From: Blasia pusilla
Lineage: Eukaryota; Marchantiophyta; Marchantiopsida; Blasiales
Assembly (NCBI GenBank): GCA_050084515.1
Contig: CM114271.1
Location: 3,472,001 to 3,536,000 of the forward strand
Reading direction: 5' to 3'
DNA: 64,000 bases
In this document: in pieces, positions 19,207-30,429 of the stretch
Layout of the letters: each line of letters begins with the position of its first letter
Numbering within the stretch: the first letter of the stretch is position 1
Notes under the pieces: model-generated
Seen by the model: the letters and a program-made list of their open reading frames with translations, nothing else
Databases searched by the model: none
What the model was told of the DNA's origin: nothing
Position numbers and translations under genes: made by a program

Positions 19207-22091
19207 ACATCTCCTAATGCACATGGCGAGAGGAAGTGCACTCCTCTCTCTCGAAGGAGGAGATGATGCGGTGGACAATAGAATACTCGAGAATGGATTC
19301 ACACCCTGTACATTGTAAGAGATGCGAAACATCATCTCTTTTGAAGTTGGATCTTGATTTTAGATAGAGTTGCTTGAAACAAATTGTAAGAACCTTTATG
19401 GGTCGATTATCTAAGATCGAGACTTCTATTTCCATAGACATTGCATAATACTTGGGGTTGCTATAGCATTCAAAATGCTAGAGTCCAGGTAGTCGTTACG
19501 GAAACCTCCAAGAGTGCTTGTACATAGGAAATGCTCGTGACTAGAGTTACAAAATAAAACTAGAGCAAGTGTAGAGAGGGCATAAAGAAGAATCCAAAAG
19601 TTGGGTAAAACCCAATCTATATTATTATGGGAGAGTGTCCTTATAGGGGTGTTATGTCTCCTGATGACATGGCACCCCCATTCTTTTTGACATGTAGGTA
19701 ATTGATATGTGTCTTTCCTATAAGTTCCTCTCCATCGCATGAGCTTGGTCTTCTTGAGCTCTCTTTCACCTGTGTTGAGCACATGTGAAAGAGAGCACCG
19801 GCACCAGCTAGTAATTAACAACACGGAAACTTTGGAGATGAGATAGCAGCACCTAAAGGTGGGCAAAACCCATGCAATTTACTCATAAATCTATCTAGGC
19901 TTACTTCGCCATGTTGGATTGATCTTTAAGACATTTGTGAATCTATCTTTTTTAGATTGGTGGGATGTGAATGACTAAGGCTACAATTCTTTTATTTTTT
20001 GCATGATTATTTAGAAAATTTATCCATCTCTTTTATGATTTAATGCGTAGGGATGATTATAGTAAAGATTTCTATCACCGTCCACAAGGGAAGCCAAAAA
20101 TTGGGAGGTATGTAACAACATATTATGGGGGTAGTGAAGTCTAATTAAGCTTTTCATTCCCGCCTAGAATATTTTGAGGAGGCATGGAACTATCTTCATA
20201 GTATTAGTGGAATTTTCTTCTAATGGTCGTTATTTAAATCCTTTCTTGGAATAAAATTTTGGAGATGGATAAGTCTAATTTTTCATTGCTAGGTAGAATA
20301 TTTTGACACATGAAACTTGTAGATTTAGGTGATAAAACTTAGAAATGTATTTGATGAGGCAAAAATGAGGCGGAGTTTGTATTATCATGACATAACAACT
20401 TCTTGATTTACAAACATACGTTTGATTCAAGACTTGTAAATTTAATCATGATCTATTCTATTCACGGCATGCACTATACATTAGTATTTATGGATGAAAG
20501 AGGGGGCAATATATAGTCTTAATATAGGTGAGATTCTAATGCTACGAGCAAAGAAAAACATTTGACTCTACATCTATGAAATTAGAGGCAGATATATCAT
20601 GGTGTGTCCCATTAGAGAGCAATTTGCGAACATCATATGCTATATTGAATACATCCATAAAAATATGTGTCTTTGTAGTCAGTTTGTTTTTAAAAAATAT
20701 GCATTTATCTCTTTTGTACATATTTTTGGCCTCCAACATAACTTCTTTGTTGAATCATAATGCACCAATAACATGTGCACAGAAGTCACCTAAACCTAAA
20801 TATGTCATTCTTTGACATATCATTATACTTAAAAATGTTGTGCAAAAATGGGTGCCCCCGGATATGTCTGCAGATGTGACATCCAACTCCTACACAAGAG
20901 TCTTTATGGAACCCAAGTCACTCTGAGGACTTAGTGGGTGGCGGAGGGGGCGGGGTAGACGTGGATCGAAAGGAAGGCGTGGAGGGCAAAGGGGAGGGAA
21001 TGCACAGAGGGGCGGGTGATAGTGGGAAGGGTACGGGGAGAGCCGGGGAGTGAGAGGGCAAGAGGAATGGAAGGAAAAGGAGAGATTAGGGTGGTTGTAT
21101 TAAAAGATAATATCAATGTTGCTTGCTTATCGAGGTTAGCATATTGATCTTCCTTGTTCCTAGTGAGCTTCCAAGGTTGCTATTGGAAAATTAATTGAAA
21201 ATATATGTTGTTATTTGCATTTATTTTATGGATCCATAAATATGATTATCGTGTCCATTGAATCATTATGAATTACCCCAATATTTCTTGGGTGGAATTT
21301 GTATTTCATTTTAGTGATGACCAAAGCCAAAGAACTCTAATAAATTGTGATGGAGTATTAGGAACAGGTACATGTGGATAATGAAACATCAAGCATAAGG
21401 CACCACAAGTATTAGTCCTAGGCATTGACAACGTATCATAACGAGAGAGGCAAAAGAAAAGAGATGGGAATGTGGATATCCATCATGCAAACCTGTATGT
21501 GAAGCTAAGGTCTCTCCTAAATTGAAACCTAGCTTTAAATCATACTTAGAGTTTAGTGGTTTTCCATGTCTAAGGTAATGACAGATAGATCCAAGACGTA
21601 TTTGTGATGAATAAAGTGGAGATCAAAAGCTTGTGATAATGAGAACATGGTGTATAGGTAGTAACAATACAGAAAAAAAAAAGAAAAAATTCTTTAAATT
21701 GTAGAAATAATAGTTTGGATTGAGGGTCACAAGGACCAGCCCAAGAGGGATTCTTTTGTAGAAGGAGATGCCCCATATGTTTAGAACCTTAATAGGGGAA
21801 GATTTTATGAGAGAGCTTAAAGCCTAAACCCCAAATTGGGATTCATGTGGCTTGAATCGAGGACATACGTGACAAGAAGGACTGTAGGATTCGCGTTCAA
21901 GTTTTGACACCAAATTTTGGATCCTAGATTTGGACTCTAACCAAGGGCACATATATTTGAGTACGAGTTAGAGAGTCGTTCAACATCCATGGAACAAGCA
22001 CTCGCACCTCAATCATTTTAAGTCTCTACATTATCAAGGAAATTTGTCCTCATTTTTGAATAACTTGCTTATGGTGGGAAAATGGGGATTG
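19207..22091. other. AT-rich stretch without a recognised gene
   Basis: No domain seen. The longest frame is 19426-19866 (minus, 146 codons), without recognisable motifs. A purine-rich, G-rich island lies at about 20935-21075. The rest is AT-rich intergenic DNA up to the gypsy LTR. Confidence 0.5.
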
Positions 22092-23014
22092 TGTTACGAC
22101 CCTCAAAACCAAACGAACACCAAATAGGCGCCAAGCGGAACATCAAAACTCAAGTGGACTCATGCTGCGATGATTTCCGTTTGGAGAGGCTTTTGGAGGT
22201 CTCTTGGAAAAGGCCAAGAAATAAAACGCAGAACAGAGTTGTGCGTTTCATGCGTTAGTGGTTGCGACGAGGAAACCTAAACCAAACGCGAACCAAGACT
22301 TGAGATGAGTTGAGTCTTGGAAGGTTGGTTGCCAAAGAGGTGAGAACCAGTTTTGGAACACGGCTAGCGTTTGGGGAAGTTGATTGTGTTTTGGATCATA
22401 ACGTTTAACCCCAAGATGAATTTGGAATAAATAAGGGCACATTGGAAATTTTATCTTCAGACGCTTCCAACGCACTAAAGATATTAGAAAATGGATGAGT
22501 ACAAGCTAAGATATGGCCAAAAACAATTGTGCGAGCAATCGGGTTGAGGGCCAATTTGAGGGCCCGACCATCTTTCCCTAAAGTTAGGGGGACCCCGGAG
22601 ATCCCCAGAAGTACTAGTAAGGGGGATTCTCTCCAAGATGTCTTGGAACACGAATCCCACTTTTAGCACCAAACGGCGTCTCAAGGGCACGGGATGGAAC
22701 GAGAGTTTGGCGTTCGAACTCGAAACCCAAACCTAAACCGCTAGGCGTGAAACGCCGTTTGAGGTTCCTAAACCGACTAGAAAATCTGTCCCAAGTCTTT
22801 CAAGACTTGCTTGTGTTGTTAACCGCAAAACTCGGAAGGTTGAGCTTGATGATAGGCTGAGTCGAGGACTCGGCAAGTTAGAACCGCTGATTGATCCAGG
22901 CCTGACTAACGTGAGTGCGTGTTTGGATGCACATCAGCGTTGAGAGCGTGACCTACTGAATGCATGCTTTCGCAATAACAAAGATTAACGTTCAAGGAGA
23001 GTAGGCGCACGACA
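22092..23014 (+). repeat. 5' LTR of the gypsy element
   Basis: 923 bp, TGTTACGACC at the start and GCACGACA at the end, directly followed by the primer binding site with a 2-nt gap. A diverged copy lies at 1311-2323 on the minus strand. Confidence 0.9.
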
Positions 23015-23016
23015 CG

Positions 23017-23028
23017 TGGTATCAGAGC
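23017..23028 (+). promoter_or_regulatory. Primer binding site (initiator tRNA-Met type)
   Basis: TGGTATCAGAGC is the 12-base complement of the 3' end of plant initiator tRNA-Met and stands 2 nt after the 5' LTR. Confidence 0.9.
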
Positions 23029-23370
23029 AAATCCTTGGTGAGCGTAAACTTGGGGTCGTGTAAGATCTGGACGTTTGAGAAGGAACTCAAGAGACGAGGA
23101 GGAGATCTGAGAAAGCAAGGACTTGCAAATGGTGTCAAAGGGCAAAGAACCAAGGAAGCCGTGAGTCAAATCAAAAAATCCGAGAGACGAATCAATGACC
23201 GATCGTGAGCCAGAGGAGGAGATAACGACTCCCAAAGTGCCGAGTCCCAAACGTGAGGATGTCCCAAACGCAAATCTTTCCACGGGGCCTTTGGCTTCAA
23301 AGTCAAAGGACGCGGCCTTTTATATCCAAATGATGGATTTGATGAAGGTGACAGCGGACTAGATGGCCCA

Positions 23371-23988
23371 ACAGAGCAAGACAAGGTGACTGTAGCGGTC
23401 ACTTTTTTAGAACTCAAGTCGAATGGAGCCTCTAGTTCCGACAAGAAGCTTTGTAAGGCAAATTTTCCAACGCCATTCACAAGAATGGGGCGTTCTAAAA
23501 AAGTGAGCGAGTTTCTAACGGAACTCAAACTTTACTTCGAAGCGCAAAGGGCAGAGGACCAAGACAAAGTGACTGTAGCGGTCACGTTTATGAAAGATCA
23601 CGCTCTCCACTGGTGGACGGCTCACCACAAAGAATATCTGGGCCATGTAAGAACTTGGAGTTGGGAAGAGTTCAAGGGGATGATTGGTTATTGATTCACT
23701 CTAGAATATCAGGAGTATCACGATGGCATGGAGTTTGTGAGGTTGCGCCAAAGCGGATCCCTTCGCGCTTATGTGCGAGAGTTCAATGCACAAATGAGCT
23801 CACTTTCCACATATGAGTTTACAAAGAAGGTGATCTTCTTAAGTGGACTCAAGCTGAGTGCCAAAAAGGCCATCTTTTGTATGCCTCACATTCCAGAGTC
23901 GTGCGTGGAGCTTCTGAGGCTAGCAAAGCGGATAGGGGACGATGAAGTCCAAAACCAAAAACCCTCTGAGCCAATTTTTTTTTCTTAG
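23371..23988 (+). pseudogene. Gag of the gypsy element
   Basis: Retrotrans_gag-like capsid region: KKVSEFLTELKLYFEAQ, then FMKDHALHWWTAH and TWSWEEFKGMIGY. After a TGA the frame goes on with FTLEYQEYHDGMEFVRLRQ, SLRAYVREFNAQM and FLSGLKLSAKKAIF, a usual Gag order in plant gypsy elements. A 26-base block with GTGACTGTAGCGGTCAC occurs twice (about 23379 and 23564), so part of the gag start seems internally duplicated. The N-terminus is unclear. Confidence 0.8.
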
Positions 23989-24075
23989 TTACCAAAAAGC
24001 AAAGGGGCATCCGAGAGCGTTTGGAATGGGGGTGAGCACGACCACGGATGGTCTCTTGCCCTAGCAGCGAAACGA

Positions 24076-24459
24076 GTGGAAGTCAACGCGAAGCCAAGAG
24101 GGTCGTCGTTCCCGAAGTCAAAAAACGCCAAAGTGATTTGCTACGATTATGGTGAACCCACGCATATGGCTAAGGAATGTGTGAGGCCCAAGGTGAGTAA
24201 ACTGAGTATGATTGTGTTTGCTGCTAAGCACTTATCAGCAGGAGATCTAGATACATCTCTCCAAGTCACCAAGAGAACTCCCATTTTTTTTTACCTAGGA
24301 TCCAAGATTGCTGATTGCAATGCGATGTTGCTCGTTGATACAGGTGCTTCGCACTCATTCTTGAGCCCGAGAATCGTGAAGACGTTGGGATTGCCAACCA
24401 CTAAGAAGGATGAACCCAATAGGGTAGGATTCGCCGGAGGAAAATCCCACCAGACCTGA
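24076..24459 (+). pseudogene. Zinc knuckle and aspartic protease of the gypsy element
   Basis: The knuckle reads CYDYGEPTHMAKEC; the second Cys has become Tyr, so zinc binding is likely lost. The protease has the active-site block LLVDTGASHSFLSP with D-T-G-A, then VKTLGLPTTKKD. After the stop at 24457-24459 protease-like sequence goes on (VLGLVVGYGVFELKENFSV, then MDGIDGVLVNTFLDAYE). Confidence 0.85.
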
Positions 24460-24829
24460 GAATTGGTTTTAGGACTAGTTGTGGGATACGGAGTATTCGA
24501 GTTGAAGGAGAATTTCTCAGTTTGCGACATGGATGGAATCGATGGAGTCTTGGTGAACACATTCTTGGATGCGTATGAGATGGAACTAAGGCAAAGACCT
24601 TTGAGGTTGAGCATCTTGGTTAACAGCTAACGGACGGACGTCAGATTGGTTCATGAGGTTCCTAGAAAGACAGAGTTGGTGAACGCCATCATGAGGATGA
24701 GTTTGACCGAGTTAGAGGAAGGATTCCTTTGCTTGATGAGACAAGTAGAGGATGATGCAAGCCCAAGATGCAAAGATCAAAACTCAATTTCAAGGGGAAT
24801 CCCTTAAATACTCAAGAGAGTTGTGAAAG

Positions 24830-26160
24830 AATTTGGAGATGTGTTGACTAAGGAGCTTCCGACTAAGTTGCCACCACATAGGGCGGTTGATCATAAGATA
24901 GAGGTGATACCTGGATCTCAACCACCTTCAAAGGCGCCATATAGGTTGAATCAAGAAGAACTTGTTGAGTTGAAGAAATAGTTGGGTGAACTCCTAGAAA
25001 GAGGTTACATCCAAACTAACAAGTCACCTTATGGAGAGCCCATTCTCTTTGTGAAGAAGAAGGATGGAAAGTTGAGACTCCGTGTTGATTAGGGGGCGCT
25101 AAATAAAGTGATGTTAAGGAACAACTATCTTCTTTCGAGGATGGATGACCTCTTTGATCAATTTTTAGGTGCCAAATATTTCAGCCGGATTGATATGAAA
25201 TCAAGATATTATCAGATTTGGATTGCCGAAGCGGATGTAGAGAAAACTGTGTGTAGGATGAGATACGGTTCGTTCGAGTTTGTAGTAATGCCTTTCGGTC
25301 TTTGTAATGCCCCTCCGACGTTCACCACTTTGATGAACTCCATCTTTCATAAGGAGACGGATGATTTTGTGATCATCTACATAGATGACATACTCATCTA
25401 TTCGAAAAAAATAGAGGAGCACGCTAGACATTTGAAGACGGTGTTTGAGAAACTCAAGGCGAACAAAATGTATGCCAATGCGGACAAGAGTGAGTTCGGT
25501 TTGACGAAGATCAAGTTCTTGGGGCATGTGGTTAGTGCAGATGGAGTGAGTCCAGATATGGAGAAGGTAAGCCTGATTGTCGAATGGGAACCGCCTTCCA
25601 CCGTGAAGGGGATGAGGAGGTTCATCGGAGCGCTCCTGTTTTACCGGACATACGTGAGGAACTTTTCGAGAATAGTGAAACCTCTCATAGATTGGACCAC
25701 CAAGTTTGCAACACAAAATGGACCAAGGAATTGGATAAAGCGTTCAATCGAGTCAAGGAGATCCTCTCGCAGGAACTAGTTTTGAAGCTACCGGAGTTCG
25801 ACCAACCATTCGAGGTGCACATTGATGCTAGTGATTTCGCAATTGCAAGAATGTTGGTGCAAAAAGGGAAACCTGTAGCATACAAGAGCAAGAAGCTTAA
25901 CGACACCGAAAGGAGATGGTCCACTTATGAGAAAGAGTTGTTCACGGTGGTTCATTGCTTGAGGAAGTGACGCCACTATTTGGGACTTCACAAGACTCGA
26001 GTATTCATCGATAACATATTTCTCAAGTATTTTGAGATCCACAATCACGTAACACCAAAGCAATTGCAATGGCATGATACCTTGGTGTTGACGAATGTGG
26101 AGCTAATCCATAAGTCGGGGAAAGACAATGTCATTCTAGATGGGTTAAGTCGCAGGGATG
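24830..26160 (+). pseudogene. Reverse transcriptase and RNase H of the gypsy element
   Basis: RT entry: FGDVLTKELPTKLPPHR and SKAPYRLNQEELVELKK with a TAG. Fingers: [19 protein letters not shown], then a TAG in place of a residue in the Y-R-x-L-N-K box. Palm: FSRIDMKSRYYQIWI with the first Asp, FVVMPFGLCNAPPTF, and YIDD at 25378-25389. Thumb: KIKFLGHVVSADGVS and RRFIGALLFYRTYVRNFS. RNase H: FEVHIDASDFAIARML, WSTYEKELFTVVHCL and DNVILDGLSRRDE. The 25108-25779 segment is open for 223 codons. A frameshift near 25.68 kb and the stops above make it a pseudogene. Confidence 0.95.
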
Positions 26161-26163
26161 AGC

Positions 26164-26860
26164 ATATGCCATCGACGACACAAGTATCGAGAGCAATGTT
26201 CCCTAATGAAACTAACCTGGAAAGAAGGATTCGTGAAGGATACATGAAGGATACGCAGGCAAGTGAGTACCTTGGGAAGTTGAAACGGGGTGAGAAGGTG
26301 GCCAATCTAAGTTTGAGGCACGGCTTGCTAAGGTTTAAGCAGAGCAGGATCTATGTGGGCCAAGGCAAACTACGGACCAAAGTGTTTGTGGAATGTCATG
26401 ATGGACCTTTGGCATGAAACAAAGGGGAGAAATCCACTCTTAATATTTTGGCCAAGAGGTTCTTCTGGCCCAACATGAAGGAAGATGTTGCTCAATATGT
26501 GAAGACCTGCGTGACCTGTCAGGCGAACAGAGTTTCTTATGCGAAGAAGCAAGGCTTCCTTCGTCCTTTTCCGATCCGAGAGGGACCCTTGCAAAGCATT
26601 AGCATGGATTTCATTATGAGTCTTCTGGAATCTGAAGGATACAACGCTATACTTGTGATAGTTGATCGGTTTAGCAAGTTGGGGAGGTTTGTGCCAACGA
26701 GAGATTCTGCGATGGCCTACACGACTTCCCGACTATTCGTGGATGGTTAGTGGCGAGCTCATGGATTGCCTAGAAGCATTGTGTCCGATTGAGATCCAAA
26801 TTTTACCAGTGCCTTTTTGAAACATCTATTCAATTAAAATTTGAAGGATACAACCCTATA
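26164..26860 (+). pseudogene. Integrase start of the gypsy element
   Basis: Linker and zinc module: FVECHDGPLA, stop, NKGEKSTLNILAKRFFWP and KTCVTCQANR; the C-x2-C pair is present but the second His cannot be read. Core: the first catalytic Asp lies in SISMDFIMSL (about 26600), followed by EGYNAILVIVDRFSKLGRF. The second Asp is in SD-stop-DPNF (about 26790). After FLKHLF the sequence does not go on to the Glu but restarts at the EGY block, which begins the 209-bp array. Confidence 0.85.
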
Positions 26861-27468
26861 CTTGTGATAGTTGATTGGTTTAGCAAGTTGGGGAGGTTTG
26901 TGCGGACAAGAGATTCTACGACGGCCTACACGACTTGTCGACTGTTCTTGGATGGTTGGTGGCAAGCTCATGGATTGCCTAGAAGCATTGTGTTTGATCG
27001 AGATCCAAATTTTACTAGTGCCTTTTGGAAAAATCTATTCAGTTAAAATTTGAGGGATACGACGCCATACTTGTGATAGTTGATCGGTTTAGCACGTTGG
27101 GGAGGTTTGTGCCAACGAGAGATCCTACGACGGCCTATACAACTTCTCGACTGTTCTTGGATGGTTGGTGGCAAGCTCATAGATTTCCTAGAAGCATTGT
27201 GTCCGATCGAGATCCAAATTTTACCACTGCCTTTTGGAAAAATCTATTCAGTTAAAATTTGAGGGATACAACGCTATACTTGTGATAGATGATCGGTTTA
27301 GCAAGTTGGGGAGGTTTGTGCCAACGAGAGATTCTGCGACGGCCTACACGACTTCTTGACTATTCTTGGATGGTTGGTGGCGAGCTCATGGATTGCCTAG
27401 AAGCATTATGTCTGATCAATATCCGAAGTTTACGAGTGCCTTTTGGAAACATCTATTCAGTTAAAATC
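26634..27468 (+). repeat. Four tandem 209-bp copies of an integrase-core segment
   Basis: Units begin at 26634, 26843, 27052 and 27261 (spacing exactly 209 each time); the last ends near 27468. Each codes for the stretch from EGYNAILVIVDRFSK through RDPNFTSAFWK, so each carries the second catalytic Asp region but not the first Asp or the Glu. The period is not a multiple of three, so each copy is in a new frame. Copies differ by point changes only. Confidence 0.95.
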
Positions 27469-28610
27469 CAAAAAGGAGGAGGAGGACTACCCGACGCCGC
27501 TCCATGCCGGCCTTGTGGCTGTCCTACCTTACTAGCTATCGTCGACGACTTGGCCCCATGAGTCTACCTTATTTCTGCAACGCACCTACCACGTTGTTGG
27601 GGCCGCCGTGTTCCGTGATGTCGGGGCCCTGTCTTGGCCAAATTCTCTGCTTGTTGCCCCTTGGCCATCGGGCTAGCCTAATGTTTGTCCATCTATTATA
27701 TTTCCTGCCTACTTCCTGACCGGCTTGACATTGCAGTGCAATCGTGTGCAACTTGACCCGCCTACTACCGTTCAGCTGTTGTCGCTCTGTGGACTTGCGG
27801 GCGAGTGCGTTGCTTGTTGCCGTCCATGGGCTTGGCGCCGGACTTTCTTGGCACGGCCAGTCGACTGTATTGCCACACTTTTCCATTGCTGCCGCGGTTT
27901 TTTCCGCCAACCTTTGCCATGCAACCTTCTGATTATGGTTGTAGCTTTCGACCCTATCCTTTCCCATGCGTGACCTACCAACATGGCTATTGGAGATATT
28001 TTGGTACTTCTTTTCTCGTTGTGTTTATTCCATGAGTTAGCATGGGATCGTGCATGGTTGTGTGTATGTTTGGTTATAGCGATGTATGTTGTGTAGCAAT
28101 GTGTATGCACACAACACTTTTCTATTTGTGAAGTGGAAAAATGACTAGTCAATTTACAATTTTTTTGAGGTCGTAAACTTTCTCCACTCGTAAGTTGATA
28201 CCAATCTTGGAAATCGCTCGCGAGAAAGTCATTAAATATTTTAACATAATGACCTAAAAAACTAAAAAAATATAGATGTGAAGCATTGGATTTTTTATGC
28301 AAAAGTAATACCAAGAGGAGAGATAAGTCATTTTGATAAGTAATTGAAAATCTTGGGTAGTCTATAATAAGAAATTTGATTCTTGAATAGACGAGGGGAC
28401 AACAGGTGTATACAAGTTTTCTAACCCGAGGTTGGGTTCGTTAACCCTGATTCCTCTCCAAAATTCTCATGTAAAATAAGAATAAATTCATCACATTTTC
28501 ATATCTGATCCACGGGAGACTACAATGTAAAGCACAACTCCTCCCCATAAAAACAGCAGATGATGTATTCGATCAGGGTGGATTAACTACTGGACTCTCA
28601 CCCTCCATGG
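27469..28610. other. Sequence after the gypsy truncation, unassigned
   Basis: Starts with a purine tract (AAAAAGGAGGAGGAGGA), then about 550 bp of GC-richer DNA with overlapping open frames on both strands (for example 27725-27973 plus, 27569-27967 minus), none recognisable. From about 28000 it becomes AT-rich. The purine tract could be a polypurine tract, but no LTR like the 5' one follows. Confidence 0.4.
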
Positions 28611-28815
28611 CCAAACCCTAGGTTGAATAGTAGGAAAGAATTAAAACCCTGCCATGAGAAATGAAAAAAATACATGACCAAACCCTAGCATGAATAGTAG
28701 GAAAGAGTTTTAACCCTGCCATGAGAAGTGAAAAAAAATATATGACCAAACCCCTTGATGAATAGTAGGAAAGAATTTTAACCTGCCATGAGAAATGAAA
28801 TGAAATGAAACAAAT
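28611..28815. repeat. Tandem repeat, three units of 67-68 bp
   Basis: Units begin CCAAACCC at 28611, 28678 and 28746 and share GAATAGTAGGAAAGA and CCTGCCATGAGAA, with small changes. Confidence 0.9.
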
Positions 28816-29048
28816 ATGACATGGAAGCGCCACGAAACTGCAGAAAACTAATTACCGCAAAGCTCGCCTGAAAGTATCCGGTAACTTAACGTGGAGCCGG
28901 TCCCCTCCGCTGCAGGCGGTCGGGGGACAAGAAAGCCGGCCCCCTCCAAACTGGGGGCCCATCGCGAGCGAAAGAAGAAGTTGGGTAGGGTGCCAATCAG
29001 TCTAAAACATAACAGTACAATAGTTAATGTTCTTCCCACGCTACTCCA

Positions 29049-29200
29049 GTCTAGCCTAGCCTAGTCTAGCCTAGCCTAGTCTAGCCTAGCCTAGCCTAGT
29101 CTAGTCTAGTCTAGTCTAGTCTAGTCTAGTCTAGTCTAGTCTAGTCTAGTCTAGCAGGACCCAAACTATCCTAGCCTAGCTTAGCTTAGTCTAGTCTAGT
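29049..29200. repeat. Pentanucleotide satellite (CTAGT/CTAGC)n
   Basis: About 150 bp of CTAGT and CTAGC pentamers, interrupted once at about 29156-29170. The GATAG pentamer near 29325 is a different short run. Confidence 0.95.
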
Positions 29201-29939
29201 ATCCGGTAGCCAGAGTAGGATAGTCGTCTAGTCTACGGCGAGTTTATTATTAATGGACAGACTCTGGACTGGACGGGAGTGGACGGAAGCGGACCGGACT
29301 AGGATAGGTTGAGTTGAGTGGGGATAGGATAGGATAGGATGAGTTGTGTAATGGAAATCATTGTCAAGTGTTTATGTGTAGGAGGAAGGAGTAGGGCGCT
29401 ACAGATCGTAAGTCACTGGGTGGAATGGAAAGTGGACGGTTCAACGGTTGGCAGGAGGAGGAGGAGACACAAGCATTTGAACTGCTCCACGAGCGATGAA
29501 TCATCAGAGCTCGTTCGTTTCCGCGCGCGCGCGATGCCTTTACGGCCGACGCGCAACATCGACAGTCCGGACAGCCTTGCAAATTCGCGGACTCTGAAAA
29601 GAAAGGTGATGGATTTGTAGTAGTAGGCCGCAACGATGGTAGGTGGCATTCGGTCGCGCGCTTGGGAGCAGTGTGGTGGTGGCGGTGCTGCTGCTGCTGC
29701 TGGCTGAAAGTCAACATTATATTTTTTTCCTGGCTTTGTTTGTCGCTCGATTGGTATTACCTGAGCACTGTTGCCCCAGTTCTACTCTCTTTCCAGCCAC
29801 CAAAAGCAGAGATTGATTGTTGTGCTTGAAACGGACGAGAAGTTGAGAACTCCAGATATCGATAGAGAGATGATCTACGACTGTGAAGCGCGACGGACAC
29901 GGGCAGGTAGGGGCTGATTTGAGCGCGTGCGTGTGGAGG

Positions 29940-30051
29940 AACGAATGAGTGATGGATTCGCGGAATCGATCCATCACTCATGTCTCTCGATGCTCGAGCA
30001 GAAGCAAAGCGTGTGGTCAACTTGTTCCACGAATCCATCACTCATTCGGTT
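29940..30051. ncRNA. miRNA-precursor-like hairpin with a third, internal copy of the arm
   Basis: Arms 29940-29965 and 30025-30051 are reverse complements except for one mismatch and one bulge. The loop is about 59 nt. Within the loop, 29968-29981 is a further partial complement of the left arm (ATCCATCACTCAT), so two alternative stems are possible. Length and pairing fit a plant miRNA precursor; expression is unknown. Confidence 0.4.
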
Positions 30052-30379
30052 CGATGATCGATCGGTTTAGGGCGGAGTGCGCGGCATGGGGAGCGTATGA
30101 AACCCAAGCGCAACGTCTCATGAAATGAATGAATAAACATTAACGGGATCCGCTGACAGATTCCTCCGCGCATATATTTTTGTCCATGCGCGGACCATTA
30201 TTCCACGCTGCGTGGCTCCCATGTCAACTCCTGATTCCCTCGTACGTTCTCTCCCTCAAGGACAGAGGATCCGGAGTTTGCCTGCCAGCCAGCGCACGAG
30301 ACGCGTAACAAGGTCTTCCTCTCCTCTCCTCTCCTCTCCTTCTCAATCCGTCCGTCCTCGCCCGACTTTCGTTCGTTGG

Positions 30380-30429
30380 AGGATCTGTTGCGGGGAGTTT
30401 CTCCGAAGAAACTCCCCGCAACAGATCCT
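30380..30429. repeat. Perfect 23-bp inverted repeat with a 4-nt loop
   Basis: Arms 30380-30402 and 30407-30429 are exact reverse complements; the loop is CCGA. No terminator role is expected in a nuclear genome. It may be a small foldback element or a hairpin arising from a strand-switch event. Confidence 0.9.

Larger units (their letters stand above)
22092..27468 (+). mobile_element. Ty3/gypsy retrotransposon, 3'-truncated
   Basis: Has a 5' LTR (22092-23014), primer binding site, gag, zinc knuckle and protease, RT, RNase H and part of the integrase, in gypsy order on the plus strand. The integrase runs into a four-copy array of one of its own segments and no C-terminus or 3' LTR follows. 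The same LTR family is at 1311-2323, where a chromodomain-bearing 3' end survives, so the intact element was probably a chromovirus. Stops occur throughout. Confidence 0.9.

Noticed and set aside
19426-19866. 146-codon minus-strand frame as a host gene
   Set aside because: No motif, no plausible context and AT-rich surroundings.
27469-28050. 3' LTR of the second gypsy element
   Set aside because: A purine tract precedes it but the sequence does not resemble the 5' LTR at 22092-23014.
28611-28815. CRISPR-like array
   Set aside because: Only three diverged contiguous units without spacers, in a nuclear plant-like genome.
29049-29200. Telomeric repeat
   Set aside because: The unit is CTAGT/CTAGC, not the plant TTTAGGG type.
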